Shown here in pieces: positions 25,189-33,854 of a stretch of DNA of 64,000 nucleotides; the stretch's first letter is position 1; each line of letters starts with the position of its first letter. The notes under the pieces were generated by a model. It ran no database searches, was not told the DNA's origin, and was given only the letters and a program-made list of their open reading frames with translations. Location: assembly GCA_003116855.1 (NCBI GenBank), contig BEWT01000011.1:1-64000 (forward strand), given 5' to 3'. This stretch comes from Desulfurococcaceae archaeon AG1. Its GTDB lineage: Archaea > Thermoproteota > Thermoprotei_A > Sulfolobales > AG1. A program made the translations under genes and the position numbers.

Positions 25189-26042
25189 GATCTTCTCGGT
25201 ATATCCTCGTAGAGGATTTTTAGGAGGGCTATTGAGAAGAAGAGGATCGAGTAGCCCGCGACAGATATAGCTGCTCCTAGAGGGTCGCCGTAGAGGGCTA
25301 GGACGAGTGGTGATATTATGAAAGCCTTCTGGAGGATCTCTGCTGGTATTATGTATGCCTGTAGGAGAGAACCCCATGTTGGGAGTAGTCTAACAAGGAG
25401 GGAGTAGCTAGCCCCGGTGCTCCTCTCAAGAAAGATCAGGATCCCGCTTATAAATGGGAGGAAGAGGAGCAGGGCTAGGGGTACTGTGCTCGATATAAGA
25501 GTGTTCTTAGTGATGATGCTGAGAGCCATTGCTATTGAGAAGAAAACCATGTTGGAATAGATATTCGCAGCCAGGATCTTTGGCGCCAGGCCAACCTCGC
25601 TCTGCGGACCGAAAGCTATGGATGAAGCTATGAGCGATAATATGAGGAAGAGTACTACGAAGAAAGCCTGCAACCCATACCCCCCGAGAAGCTTTCCCAA
25701 AAAGATCTCCAGCCTTGTAACAGGCTTCGTGAAGAGAAGCTCCGAGTGCCCCTTCTCAAACTCCTCAGAAAAAGATCCAGATGCTATGAGGGCCGCAAGA
25801 CCTGAGAGGAAATAGGATGGGAGGAAGTAGGAGAAGATCCATGCGAGCGAAGGCTCAGGAGCCATAGGCAATCCCGCAGTCCTCACAGTCCTCAGGATCT
25901 CTGAATACGCATATACACCAAGAATCTGTGAAGCCACTATGAGGAGCACACCAGCAAGAACCTTCTTCCTAGCAAGAGCCCTCCTAACCTCATACCTAGC
26001 TATAACCAAAACACTTCTAAAGAAAGCCTCCATGGTCACCAA
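25185..26042 (-). CDS. ABC-2 type permease (NosY-like), without a neighbouring ATPase
   Basis: 285 residues with six membrane helices and the ABC-2 features EEFEKGHSELLFTKPVTRLEIFLGKLLGGY (first cytoplasmic loop, about residues 90-120) and a short amphipathic N terminus. It should pair with a separate ABC ATPase for export or membrane-protein maturation, but none lies upstream; the 640-bp region before it holds only an sRNA candidate and a transposon relic. The only ATPase of that class here is the broken one at 155-497. So it may be an orphan or use an unlinked ATPase. Confidence 0.82.
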   Translation of the reverse strand: MVTMEAFFRSVLVIARYEVRRALARKKVLAGVLLIVASQILGVYAYSEILRTVRTAGLPMAPEPSLAWIFSYFLPSYFLSGLAALIASGSFSEEFEKGHSELLFTKPVTRLEIFLGKLLGGYGLQAFFVVLFLILSLIASSIAFGPQSEVGLAPKILAANIYSNMVFFSIAMALSIITKNTLISSTVPLALLLFLPFISGILIFLERSTGASYSLLVRLLPTWGSLLQAYIIPAEILQKAFIISPLVLALYGDPLGAAISVAGYSILFFSIALLKILYEDIPRRS

Positions 26043-26148
26043 AGAGGTTTAAGCTATTGAGATATTAAGGACTTCCTAGTCAACAGAGGCTCACAAACAA
26101 GCCTATATTCCAACTTATATCCTGCCCAAGGAAATAGAACCTTGGAAC

Positions 26149-26195
26149 GTGATGACTGGTGACGGCTCTGAGCCGTGATGCGAGCAACGGGCTGA
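26149..26195 (+). ncRNA. C/D-box guide RNA candidate
   Basis: All four boxes occur at canonical spacing: C box GTGATGA at 26149-26155, a 12-base guide, D' box CTGA at 26168-26171, a three-base spacer, C' box GTGATGC at 26175-26181, a 10-base guide, and D box CTGA at 26192-26195. Archaeal C/D sRNAs of about 50-60 nt with 12-base guides direct 2'-O-methylation of rRNA or tRNA; the methylated base would pair with the fifth guide base before D' or D. The flanks (CTTGGAAC and TCCTGGAG) allow only a short terminal stem. No ORF covers the segment. Confidence 0.62.
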
Positions 26196-26289
26196 TCCTG
26201 GAGGTGGTTTAGCTATAATAGATCATTAAGGGCTGAGGCTTTGTCTTTATAACAGGAATTAACACCCAGCCTACAAGGATCTCGATCTA

Positions 26290-26406
26290 CTGAGAGATCG
26301 TCGGAGGGCTTGAAGCGTGCTCCCATTATTCGGGCTAATGCTGAGATTAACTTGTAATGGATTCATATCGACCAGGTATAAATATTCGTAAGAGAGTAAC
26401 ATAGCC
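26290..26406 (-). mobile_element. TnpB-element relic D, strongly decayed
   Basis: GGCTTGAAGCGTGCTCCCAT at 26307-26326 matches the segment that encodes DGSSAPSH in the intact element (GGCTTGGAGCGCTGCTCCCAT at about 44651-44671) with one substitution and one deletion. It is followed by TATAAATATT...AAGAG...ATAGCC at 26378-26406, which parallels the left end of relic C (TATAAATCTT...AAGAAAATAGCC). The right terminus is not recognisable. The rest of the 26043-26679 gap contains an sRNA candidate and the hemerythrin promoter; I see no gene. Confidence 0.5.
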
Positions 26407-26624
26407 TCTATCTTAGGCGTTCTTCTCACCACCTGTTTTGTGGAGTTCTGTGTAGACGTGATGCGGATGGTGCATATCGCCAAGATCACGGGTCTCGAGA
26501 GAGGGATACGCTCCAAATAATATTAGGGGTTTGTGGAGGTCCTGTGTTGTTGTAGGTATCTGGATTTCTTTCTGGTGTGTTGGCGTGGAAGAACTTATAA
26601 TATGTTCTTCGCCGGTTCACAGCT

Positions 26625-26650
26625 AGTTTACATCTGTAAACTAATATATA
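26625..26650 (+). promoter_or_regulatory. Palindromic operator directly against a TATA box, hemerythrin-like gene
   Basis: Arms AGTTTACA (26625-26632) and TGTAAACT (26635-26642) form a perfect 8-bp inverted repeat with a two-base spacer. The TATA box AATATATA starts one base later at 26643, which predicts transcription from about 26672 and a TTG start at 26680. Adjacency to TATA is the position of an activator or of a repressor that blocks TBP/TFB. A second weaker pair GAAC/GTTC lies at 26591-26607. Confidence 0.6.
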
Positions 26651-26679
26651 TACCTCCTAGGCAGTACTTTGTTTAAGAG

Positions 26680-27499
26680 TTGTTAGTTTTGCTCCATAAA
26701 GCAGGCTTTAAGTGGCTGGACAGGTTTAGTAAAGAGCATAAGGTTTTCAGGAGACCTTTAAATGCGTTGCTACTCTCTGCATCATCGTCATATATGCTAA
26801 GTGAGAAAGAGCCTTTCAAGCAGGTGTTACCGCTGTATATGGAGTTTAAGGATGCGTTTATATCTCACCATGAGAGGAATGAGGAGGCTTTGGCTATTGC
26901 TTGCTGACCTGCTCGGTTCTTTTCCCAAGAGGCGCATGTTGATTAGGGATTTAGAGGATATACATCTAACTATTGAGTATAGGTTTAAGGATCTCGTAAA
27001 AACACTAACCTATATCACAGAAGGCTGGGGAAGGGATCTTGCGTCAAGAGCGGCTATTCATCACGAAGCCATGGGGGATCATATAGAGTATGAGGAGAAA
27101 ACATTAATACCAGAGATCCTCGATACGTTGTTAAAAGCCGGTGCTAACGAGCGGAAAATATCCCAAGCCTTCAAAAATATCGAGCATGAAAAAATGAAAA
27201 GCCTGGCTGATAGGATAGAAAAGAGTCTCTCGGACACTGTCTTGAAAAGCAGAGCAGCTGTTATGAATATTATCGATCTAGATCCCTATGAGGGGCATAC
27301 GGCTGTAAAGGAGAAGATCCGAGAGATCAAGGATGAAAAGATATATATGCTGATCCTCACAAGCGATCATGACCACTTACCACACCACCACATGCTGCTC
27401 AACACCGAGCCCTGTCTCAATCAAAACCTCTCGCGAGCAGAGCAGGTGTCAAACGGAATATGGGTATTCATGATAGCTCTTAGGGAAGGATGCAAATAG
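26680..27499 (+). pseudogene. Hemerythrin-like HHE-domain protein, interrupted by a +1 frameshift
   Basis: The first frame (26680-26907) encodes a hemerythrin-type start: FSKEHKVFRRPLNALL, then LPLYMEFKDAFISHHERNEEALAI, and stops. A second frame continues the same protein from about 26900: ADLLGSFPKRRMLIRDLEDIH, then a second copy of the fold with AAIHHEAMGDHIEYEEKTLIPEIL and a His-rich C terminus (DHDHLPHHHM). Metal ligands therefore lie on both sides of the break. Shifting +1 near 26895-26907 restores one protein of about 270 residues. The defect is a real mutation, a sequencing error or programmed frameshifting; I see no clear slippery run (GCTATTGCTTGCTGAC). Confidence 0.7.
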
Positions 27500-27694
27500 C
27501 ATCCCAAGTTTTATGAAGAAGTAGATGGTTTTTTAAAGCCCGCTATCTTTCGAAAGACATGTTAGTAGCTATCAGGATAACCCCAACCACACTACTAGAT
27601 GGAAGAGTTTGAAGTATACTAAAGACCGGTAGCTAGAGAAACACATAGGCTCTAGGGGTTATAGGGTATAAAGATCCCTGAGGAGATGCTTAGA

Positions 27695-28003
27695 CTGTTT
27701 TCTTTTTGATATACATATTGATATACATAGGAAGGGTTAATAGGTTTTAGGAATGTTCATGAGCATTGAGGATAGCATGCCCCAAAGCTGCCTCCCCATT
27801 GATACACAGGGGTTTTATAAACCTTGAAAGATATTATCCCCAGTGTGGGTCTCCCCACAAGCCCTAGGTGGGAGCCGCGTGCCGTTTGGCTCGACGGCCG
27901 CCCATGACCCCGCAGGATCTCTCTGATCCTGCGGGTAGAGGTTGAAGTCCCTGGATATGACCATGAATAAAGTGATTGGAATGAACATCCAGGGACAAAC
28001 GGT
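27695..28003 (+). mobile_element. TnpB-element relic B (internally deleted), plus orientation
   Basis: The left end CTGTTTTCTTTTT (27695-27707) is the reverse complement of the left end of relic A and the intact element. The right part encodes the tail GGSRVPFGSTAAHDPAG at about 27870-27920. It is followed by GTTGAAGTCCCTGGATAT and the terminus ATCCAGGGACAAACGG ending at 28003, which are shared with the element at 44520. Its length is 309 bp. Immediately outside the right end begins the coding fragment at 28012. A TATA-like TTTATAAACC lies inside, at about 27813. Confidence 0.78.
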
Positions 28004-28011
28004 GGGTTAGC

Positions 28012-28269
28012 AATATAGCCGAGGATCCTGATCGACTTGCTATGTATGAGAGGCCTGAGGCGCCCTTAGCAGAAATATTTATAAATAGTAACATTGCTAT
28101 CAGTATCGAGGCTGCCCACCACATGATCTCTGATATGCCGGGTAAACCATGGGTGGGAGAGCACTACGCATACCAAGTTCCAGCATACTACTACGCAATA
28201 AGATCTATAGCTAGGAAGAGAGACCTGGTTATAACCCCGGAAGATGTGATCAGAGAGGCAATGATCTAG
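28012..28269 (+). pseudogene. 3' fragment of an unrecognised gene, cut at the transposon end
   Basis: The open frame runs from right after the end of relic B and encodes about 85 residues (QYSEDPDRLAMYERPEAP..., later PGKPWVGEHYAYQVP, ending ITPEDVIREAMI). Composition and codon use are gene-like, and it begins without a start codon at the transposon junction; the first ATG is at 28042. The likeliest reading is the C-terminal remnant of a longer protein whose 5' part was lost with the insertion. I do not recognise the family. Confidence 0.5.
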
Positions 28270-28398
28270 GAAAGCTCGAACTATTCATCACATTGAGAGA
28301 CACATTTACGGTTTATTATTGAGCTTAGAGGCGCTGAGCTTCTAGACCTTTGGAGAGGCTCGCAGCCGGCTCGGGATATGTTTCGCGATATTCCGCGC

Positions 28399-28417
28399 GT
28401 TACCAAATTCTGGTAAC
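28399..28417. promoter_or_regulatory. Perfect 7-bp inverted repeat next to a TATA-like box
   Basis: Arms GTTACCA and TGGTAAC with spacer AATTC, followed on the plus strand by CTTTAAACC at about 28427-28435. There is no gene in the plus direction (the next gene, torD-like, is antisense from 28952 to 28485). It is therefore either a leftover promoter-operator of a lost gene or a hairpin behind the torD-like stop. The rest of 28270-28484 shows nothing recognisable. Confidence 0.4.
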
Positions 28418-28484
28418 ACAGGGATCTTTAAACCTCACAGATCTGTTTGGTTTGCTGAGTAGCGGTTGTTTTTGGTGTTTTTGT

Positions 28485-28952
28485 TTATTTAGATTCTGTT
28501 TCTGTTGTTAGTATTTGTTTTAGATAGCCTGCGTCCTCTACTACGATGTCTAGGAATGGCTTTAGTCCTTGGCATTTCTCTACTGCGTGGGTTAGTGTTG
28601 GGATTAGATGTACTCTTAAAAACCTATGCTGTATTTTGAGGGGTTCTATGCTGTCCTGCCTTGCCAGCTGGGCTATGAAGGTTAGCATTGTCACCAGGCT
28701 ATCGGGCTCTTCTACGGCTTCGAAACCGGTGTTTTCGTAGAACTCTGCTATTGCTCTTGGTAGGGATCGATGCTTTGAGGATCCTCCTATCACATTCCTA
28801 AGATCGGCTCCGAGCTCTCTGGAGAGCTCAACACCCTCTCTAACCCCTAGGAGTGCGAGTGCCATGGCTAGGTAGAGGGAGGCTCTATCCAGGGATCCCA
28901 CCGTGGTTTTTACAGCATATCGCCTCAAATACCCAGTATGCTGGAAGGTCAT
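28485..28952 (-). CDS. TorD/NarJ-like molybdoenzyme chaperone
   Basis: 155 residues, all-helical. The TorD-family motif EEPDSLVTMLTFIAQLA (the E-PDxxxxxLxFxxxLA block) lies near residue 80 and HRFLRVHLIPTL near 108, with RASLYLAMALALLG at the N terminus. Such proteins bind the twin-arginine leader of a molybdopterin enzyme and guard cofactor insertion. The client is surely the catalytic subunit at 31335-33854 on the same strand. The gene is somewhat shorter than classical TorD (about 200). It is separated from the oxidoreductase operon by a transposon relic and has its own TATA-like element, ATATATAG on the minus strand near 28997-29005. Confidence 0.78.
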   Translation of the reverse strand: MTFQHTGYLRRYAVKTTVGSLDRASLYLAMALALLGVREGVELSRELGADLRNVIGGSSKHRSLPRAIAEFYENTGFEAVEEPDSLVTMLTFIAQLARQDSIEPLKIQHRFLRVHLIPTLTHAVEKCQGLKPFLDIVVEDAGYLKQILTTETESK

Positions 28953-29012
28953 GTTCCGAGAAGAATATAAGGATGTAGTTGGGGAGGGAAAAAACTATAT
29001 ATGGTTGTCCTG

Positions 29013-29028
29013 GTCTGGATCACCAGAC
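29013..29028. promoter_or_regulatory. Inverted repeat upstream of the TorD-like gene
   Basis: GTCTGG and CCAGAC with a four-base spacer (ATCA), flanked on both sides by TATATA-like sequence. On the minus strand it lies just upstream of the TATA box that would serve the chaperone gene (start 28952). Candidate operator. The remaining part of 28953-29257 shows no gene. Confidence 0.4.
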
Positions 29029-29257
29029 TATATAGGGAGCTTCGAACCTATGCTTCCTACCAGTATTGGCTATGCGTGCTGGTGTCTCGTAATATGCCTG
29101 AGCCCCGCCTAGCCAGCTTAGTAGTGGCCAGCTTTTTAGCGAGGGGTCTGATGCTTCGACTAGGTTTGGTGTTACTCCATTGAATCTCCATCTATCAGGC
29201 TCCAGATCCTTCTCACAATACTCCGCCTTTCAATTCTATAGTAGATCGACTCTGCGG

Positions 29258-29427
29258 GATCGTAGACCGCTTCGAGTCCAACGGCGTGGAACTCCCATCT
29301 ACCAGGGGATCATCCTCTGGATGGCTTGAAGCAATGGTTCCATCACCACCCAGAGTTAGTATAGAGATCAACTCATCATCAAAACAGTATCGATCAAAGC
29401 CTATAAATCTTTATTAAGAAAATAGCC
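29258..29427 (-). mobile_element. TnpB-element relic C between the reductase operon and its chaperone
   Basis: CCTCTGGATGGCTTGAAGCAATGGTTCCATCACCACCCAGAG (about 29331-29372) is the decayed copy of the segment for GGDGSSAPSHP in tnpB; read on the minus strand it still gives GGDGTIASSHP. The left end AAGAAAATAGCC at 29416-29427 corresponds to AAGAAAACAGCC of the intact element and is preceded by CCTATAAATCTTT. The right terminus is not recognisable below about 29258. Confidence 0.6.
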
Positions 29428-29589
29428 TACAGCTATTGATTAGGGTTAAGGATTACGTAGTTGATGTTGAGGCAATATCGGTTGTTATAAAGTTTGGGCT
29501 CTATGGGTAGAGGTACGGAAAATCTATATAGGATTCTCCGTGTGTGGGGATAGATTGGATAAAAAAGGGTTGTTTGGTTTGGGTTATTT

Positions 29590-30759
29590 TTATTTGAATA
29601 TGAGGAGTTTCTTTGGCTTTTCTCCTGGTAGTAGTGGTAGTATTGCTTTGCCTAGTGCGTATAGTGAGGGCCATATTATGAATGTTCCGAGCAGTATGAG
29701 GATCTCGGCTGTTGATGCGTGGTATTCTGCTACTCTGTAGAGGCCGCTGAGGACCTCGGGTACTCTGGTTTGGTGGACAACGATGGTTAGATATATGTTC
29801 ACAAACCCGGCTATTAGTGCTAGGGTTGATGCAGATACTATTGCTACAGCGCTCCTCCTGAGGGTAGCGTATAGTGCTAGCAGGAATGTTGCTGCAATGC
29901 CTAGAGCTATAACTACTCCCCAGAATAGCGCGGAATACATACCCTCTACTATCATGCTATATGTCGCCCACGCTTGTGGATTATACCATGCTGTCACTAC
30001 GCCCCACATTGTTAGAAGCCCTAGCATTAGCACTGAGGAGGCTATTACCAGGCCGCAGTAGTGGGAGACAAACTCTCTAAGCTCTTTGTGCTTCCAGGCA
30101 TAGGTCATTGTGAAGAGGGCATGCCCCGCTGCTCCTAGCACGACTACGTATGTTAGGAAGTATAATGCTAGGTATGCTCCATACCATCCCGGGACAGAGA
30201 TCATGGTACCGAATACCTGGGCTAGGTTTGTATAGAGTAGCACGCCGGCGACTAGCCCTGCGCTTGCTAGGGCTATCTCGATCTTCTTATGAGTCACACG
30301 CTCCTCATCGGATGTTCTTATCAAGAAGACGAGCTGTGCAACTAACGCTGCTATATATATTGTATATAGCAGTGCCATCCAGGCTATCCTAGAGTCCGGG
30401 TTGAAGCCTGCGAATATTCGCCAGAACTCCAGTGGCCTTGATAGATCTGCTAATATCAAGATCCATGCGCATAGTAGGCTAACTATGGGGAACCATATAG
30501 CCAGCCTGACAAGCTTCTCATGCTCTCCCCTAGGTCCTTTATAGCCGAATATAGTGTGTATAGCCTCAACCAGAATGGAGCCGCCGGCTACTAAAGCGAA
30601 ATATGTGTAGCCAGATACCAGCAGACCCCAGTTTATAGCATGTAACTCGACCTCCTTCTTTGCGAAGCCATAGATCACCATGGCAAGCCCTGCCAGCACC
30701 AGGACTAGCGGGATCCCTACGGATCCAAGCCTCTTGAGATCCATCCTACTCCTAGCCAT
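29590..30759 (-). CDS. NrfD/PsrC-like membrane quinone subunit of the molybdoenzyme complex
   Basis: 389 residues with nine or ten membrane helices (first about 15-30, last near 355-375), typical of NrfD/PsrC. An acidic residue in the first periplasm-proximal helix region (VEAIHTIFGYKGPRGEHEKL) and the arginine/glutamate pair of the quinone pocket are plausible here. It should exchange electrons between the menaquinone pool and the FeS subunit. Third gene of the operon (6 bp after the FeS subunit gene). Ends FLKPKKLLIFK-like with a basic tail (GEKPKKLLIFK). Confidence 0.88.
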   Translation of the reverse strand: MARSRMDLKRLGSVGIPLVLVLAGLAMVIYGFAKKEVELHAINWGLLVSGYTYFALVAGGSILVEAIHTIFGYKGPRGEHEKLVRLAIWFPIVSLLCAWILILADLSRPLEFWRIFAGFNPDSRIAWMALLYTIYIAALVAQLVFLIRTSDEERVTHKKIEIALASAGLVAGVLLYTNLAQVFGTMISVPGWYGAYLALYFLTYVVVLGAAGHALFTMTYAWKHKELREFVSHYCGLVIASSVLMLGLLTMWGVVTAWYNPQAWATYSMIVEGMYSALFWGVVIALGIAATFLLALYATLRRSAVAIVSASTLALIAGFVNIYLTIVVHQTRVPEVLSGLYRVAEYHASTAEILILLGTFIIWPSLYALGKAILPLLPGEKPKKLLIFK

Positions 30760-30765
30760 ACACCA

Positions 30766-31338
30766 TCACCCCGTGATAACAAACCACTTGGGGTTTGTGC
30801 CCAGGTGCTCTAGCATCCTCTCCACCCTATGTTTTCTCAGCTCCTCGTTAACAGGCGACTCAGGATCGTCAAGGTCTCCGAAGTACCTCGCCCCTGCTGG
30901 GCATACCTCGACACACACGGGGTTTAAGCCATTCTCTATCAGCTTAGAGCAGAAGGGGCCTGGGCATTTCTCGGGAAGCATTGTTGCTGGGTTTAGCCAT
31001 CTAGCCCCGTACGGGCATGCTACTAGGCATGCTTTACACCCTATGCATTTACTATGATCGATCCTAACGAGCCCCGTCCTCCTATCAATATAGCTAGCCC
31101 TCGTGGGACAAGCGCTAACACAGGGCGCGTTCTCGCAGTGCTGGCACGATATGAGCCTTAGCTCAGGCTTACCTCCGTTCTCTCCAACAATAACCCTTAT
31201 ATTGCCTGCGAGCCAGTTCCACTGCGGATTTGGTTTCGCCTCCCTCATAAGCTCTGGATAGTTTGCTGAGGCACACGCTACTACGCAGGCCATGCATGCT
31301 ATGCATTTCCTAGAATCCCAAACATATGCGAGCCTCAT
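30766..31338 (-). CDS. Four-cluster ferredoxin subunit (PsrB/DmsB-like)
   Basis: 190 residues with four cysteine groups: CIACMACVVAC near residue 14, CQHCENAPCVSACPT near 65, CIGCKACLVACPYG near 97 and the split group CPGPFCSKLIENG...CVEVCPAGA near 125-145. These bind four [4Fe-4S] clusters and wire the molybdenum centre to the membrane subunit. The ATG overlaps the stop of the catalytic gene (ATGA at 31335-31338), so translation is coupled. Interaction partners are encoded directly before and after. Confidence 0.93.
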   Translation of the reverse strand: MRLAYVWDSRKCIACMACVVACASANYPELMREAKPNPQWNWLAGNIRVIVGENGGKPELRLISCQHCENAPCVSACPTRASYIDRRTGLVRIDHSKCIGCKACLVACPYGARWLNPATMLPEKCPGPFCSKLIENGLNPVCVEVCPAGARYFGDLDDPESPVNEELRKHRVERMLEHLGTNPKWFVITG

Positions 31339-33854
31339 AGCTTTCTCACCCTCACACTGCTGTTAGAAGCACCTCCCCCTACTATGGGTATGACATAGCC
31401 TTTGGCGAACCAGTTGGGGTTAACCCCTTCTCTGGCGAAGTAATCCTTGGGTATGAGTTTCGACATTCTACCACATACTGTTGCGTATGCGAAGAGAACC
31501 CCTTCCCTAACCCTCTCAGTCACCCTGATCCTTACCCTCGCTTTCCACCCAGTGTCGATGCCCTCCAGCTCAACCATATCGCCATCACGTATCCCAAGCC
31601 TCTCGGCATCTTTCGGGTTCATCCAGACACTTCTATCGCCAACAAATCTCAGCGGCTCCATAAGGCTTGCTTGGAAAGATGTTAGGGGGCTTTTACCGTT
31701 GACGAGGTAGAACTCGTCGGGGGCTTTTGGCGGGGTATATGCTGGCGGGGGTTTATAGTCTGGTAGTGGGTCTAGACCTGCTGCTAGGGCTGCTAAGGAG
31801 TATATCTCAGCCTTGCCCGACGGTGTTGCAAGGGCTGTCTTGTATGGTCTAACATAGTATTTCTTCTTAGACAAGACATAGTAGCCTTCTTCTTCGAGGG
31901 CTGTCTTGAGCTTTTCTTTATCTATATTCCATGCCTTGGCTAGGCTGGAGAGTATTGCTTCGTCGAGCTTGTGCAGGAATTCATCTTTATAGACCTCGTA
32001 GTCCGCATACTTGTCATCCCATCCAAGGGCCTTGGCCCTCTCTGGGAATGCTCTTCTAGCTATCTCGAACATAATCCAGAGGGCGTCTCTAGCATCAACA
32101 CCTTTCGGGGGATCGACAACCTTGGATTGCTTCTGCACAGAGGCGTGGAGGGTCCATTTAGTGGAAGTAATCTCTTCCCTCTCAAGGAAGATCGTGTCGG
32201 GTAAAACGTAGTCAGCATAGTCAGCATCGTCGGTGGGCATTATATCTATAACCACTAGGAGGTCGAGCTTTTTATACGCCTCTATGATCTTCCTAGTATT
32301 CATATCCCTGCCTATAGGGTTGGTACCAATTATAAACAGTGCTTTAATTGGGTAAGGCTTTTCCTCTAATATAGCGTCTAGAACTGCGTCGAATGTTGAA
32401 AGGGTTAATGGATACTTAGCCCTATCAACTCTTGTCTTGGTTACGTCTCCGAATAGCTCTTCAGGCATCCTAGCCCCGTAAACGGTTTCGGCGACCTTCT
32501 TACCCTCGATTGTTTTGACCGATATTACTGAGGGGAATTTCGAGGATTCCTGGAAGCATAGTCCTCCTGGTTTGTCTATGTTGCCTAGCAGGACATTAAT
32601 GATTAAGAAGGATCTTACATCATCGTAATCATTCCAATTCCTAGCTATATACCACGTGTCATCTACAACACCATTGCTTAGCGCGAGTTTCCTAGCAACC
32701 CACCTTATCTCGCTAGCCTTAACACCAGTGATGCTTTCTGCTACTTCGGGTTTGTAATTCGAGGCTCTTTCTTTTAGGAGTGTTAGGGCTGTTTTGACTG
32801 TAACCTTGCTTCCGTCTTTGAGGGTTACTTCACCAACATACCAGAGGTCTGGGTCTAGAGCTACCTTGTGATCCTTGAGCTTTCCGTCTTTTGCGTCGAA
32901 GACGAGGTATTTCTTGGGATCTCCGCCCTCAACTACATCTGCTTCTGTTAGGGGTTTGCCATCGGGTTTTATGAGGAATGGTGCGTTTGAGTATTTCTTG
33001 AGAAAGTCTGCGTTATAGAGTTCCTCCTCTAGTAGAACGTATATTATGCTTAGGGCGAAAGCGGCGTCTGTTCCGGGTATTATTGGTATCCATTTGACAT
33101 CGCCAAAGCCTATCTCGGGCATTCTGGGATCGACTACGACTATCTGTAATCCTTTATTGGTTCTAGCTCTATGAAGCGCTCCCATGCTGGCTGTGCTTAG
33201 TGTTCTGCCTATGAGGACTAGGAAGCTGGCATTCTCGTAGTCAGGATCTACTGCGGGGGGTCCGCCCGCACCTAGGATGTGACCCCTGGCTACTGTGCCA
33301 TTCGCGTGGCACATGCTGACGTGTGATATGACGTTGGGGGTTCCGAAGAGGTATGAGAATAGAGGCATATAGTAGGACCAAGCATCGTGGTGTGTTATGG
33401 CTATGGCTTTGTATCCATACTTGCTAACGATCTCTTTAAGCTTAGACGCTATGCCGTTGAGAGCGGTGTCCCAATCAACCTCTTTGAACCTGGCCTCGCC
33501 CCTCATCTCGTTAACCATTGGTTTCTTGAGCCTCAGCGGGTGATCCCAGAGCCACGGGGCAGTGGCACTCCTACCACAGAGACCCCGCTGGGGATGCCCA
33601 TTTAGGGGTAGGACAACCCTGGGTCTTCCACTGCTATCAACACCTACCCGGATACCACAGAGAGCCCCACACATGCCGCAGAATGTTTTAACAAACCTTA
33701 AACCCTCTAGAGGCTTTTTGGAAGTCTCTTCTAATAATAGCTGTTTTGCCAGCATTCTGCCAACAACACTGTGGGGTTGAACGCTGAGCATTGTTAGAGC
33801 TGCTAGGGTGGATGCGGCGGATAGCTTGATAAAGTCCCTTCTACGCGTTTTCAT
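31335..33854 (-). CDS. Molybdopterin oxidoreductase catalytic subunit (polysulfide/thiosulfate reductase type)
   Basis: About 839 residues. A twin-arginine leader TRRRDFIKLSAAST opens the protein, so it is exported folded. The N-terminal [4Fe-4S] motif is CGMCGALCGI...GLCGRS (C-x2-C-x3-C...C), then DWDTAL, the molybdenum ligand region SMCHANGTVARG with a cysteine typical of Psr/Phs/Nap-like enzymes, and the C-terminal cofactor-binding domain (LVNGKSPLTSF to the end). GGTGAGGTT precedes ATG 33854, which I prefer over ATG 33869. The operon continues with the FeS and NrfD-like subunits. Substrate (polysulfide, thiosulfate, arsenate, tetrathionate) cannot be settled by eye. Upstream rc TTTTTAAG is a TATA candidate. 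Confidence 0.88.
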   Translation of the reverse strand: MKTRRRDFIKLSAASTLAALTMLSVQPHSVVGRMLAKQLLLEETSKKPLEGLRFVKTFCGMCGALCGIRVGVDSSGRPRVVLPLNGHPQRGLCGRSATAPWLWDHPLRLKKPMVNEMRGEARFKEVDWDTALNGIASKLKEIVSKYGYKAIAITHHDAWSYYMPLFSYLFGTPNVISHVSMCHANGTVARGHILGAGGPPAVDPDYENASFLVLIGRTLSTASMGALHRARTNKGLQIVVVDPRMPEIGFGDVKWIPIIPGTDAAFALSIIYVLLEEELYNADFLKKYSNAPFLIKPDGKPLTEADVVEGGDPKKYLVFDAKDGKLKDHKVALDPDLWYVGEVTLKDGSKVTVKTALTLLKERASNYKPEVAESITGVKASEIRWVARKLALSNGVVDDTWYIARNWNDYDDVRSFLIINVLLGNIDKPGGLCFQESSKFPSVISVKTIEGKKVAETVYGARMPEELFGDVTKTRVDRAKYPLTLSTFDAVLDAILEEKPYPIKALFIIGTNPIGRDMNTRKIIEAYKKLDLLVVIDIMPTDDADYADYVLPDTIFLEREEITSTKWTLHASVQKQSKVVDPPKGVDARDALWIMFEIARRAFPERAKALGWDDKYADYEVYKDEFLHKLDEAILSSLAKAWNIDKEKLKTALEEEGYYVLSKKKYYVRPYKTALATPSGKAEIYSLAALAAGLDPLPDYKPPPAYTPPKAPDEFYLVNGKSPLTSFQASLMEPLRFVGDRSVWMNPKDAERLGIRDGDMVELEGIDTGWKARVRIRVTERVREGVLFAYATVCGRMSKLIPKDYFAREGVNPNWFAKGYVIPIVGGGASNSSVRVRKL

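Noticed and set aside
26271-26516. 81-residue minus-strand ORF
   Set aside because: Ser/Arg-rich composition, overlaps transposon relic D, no start signal.
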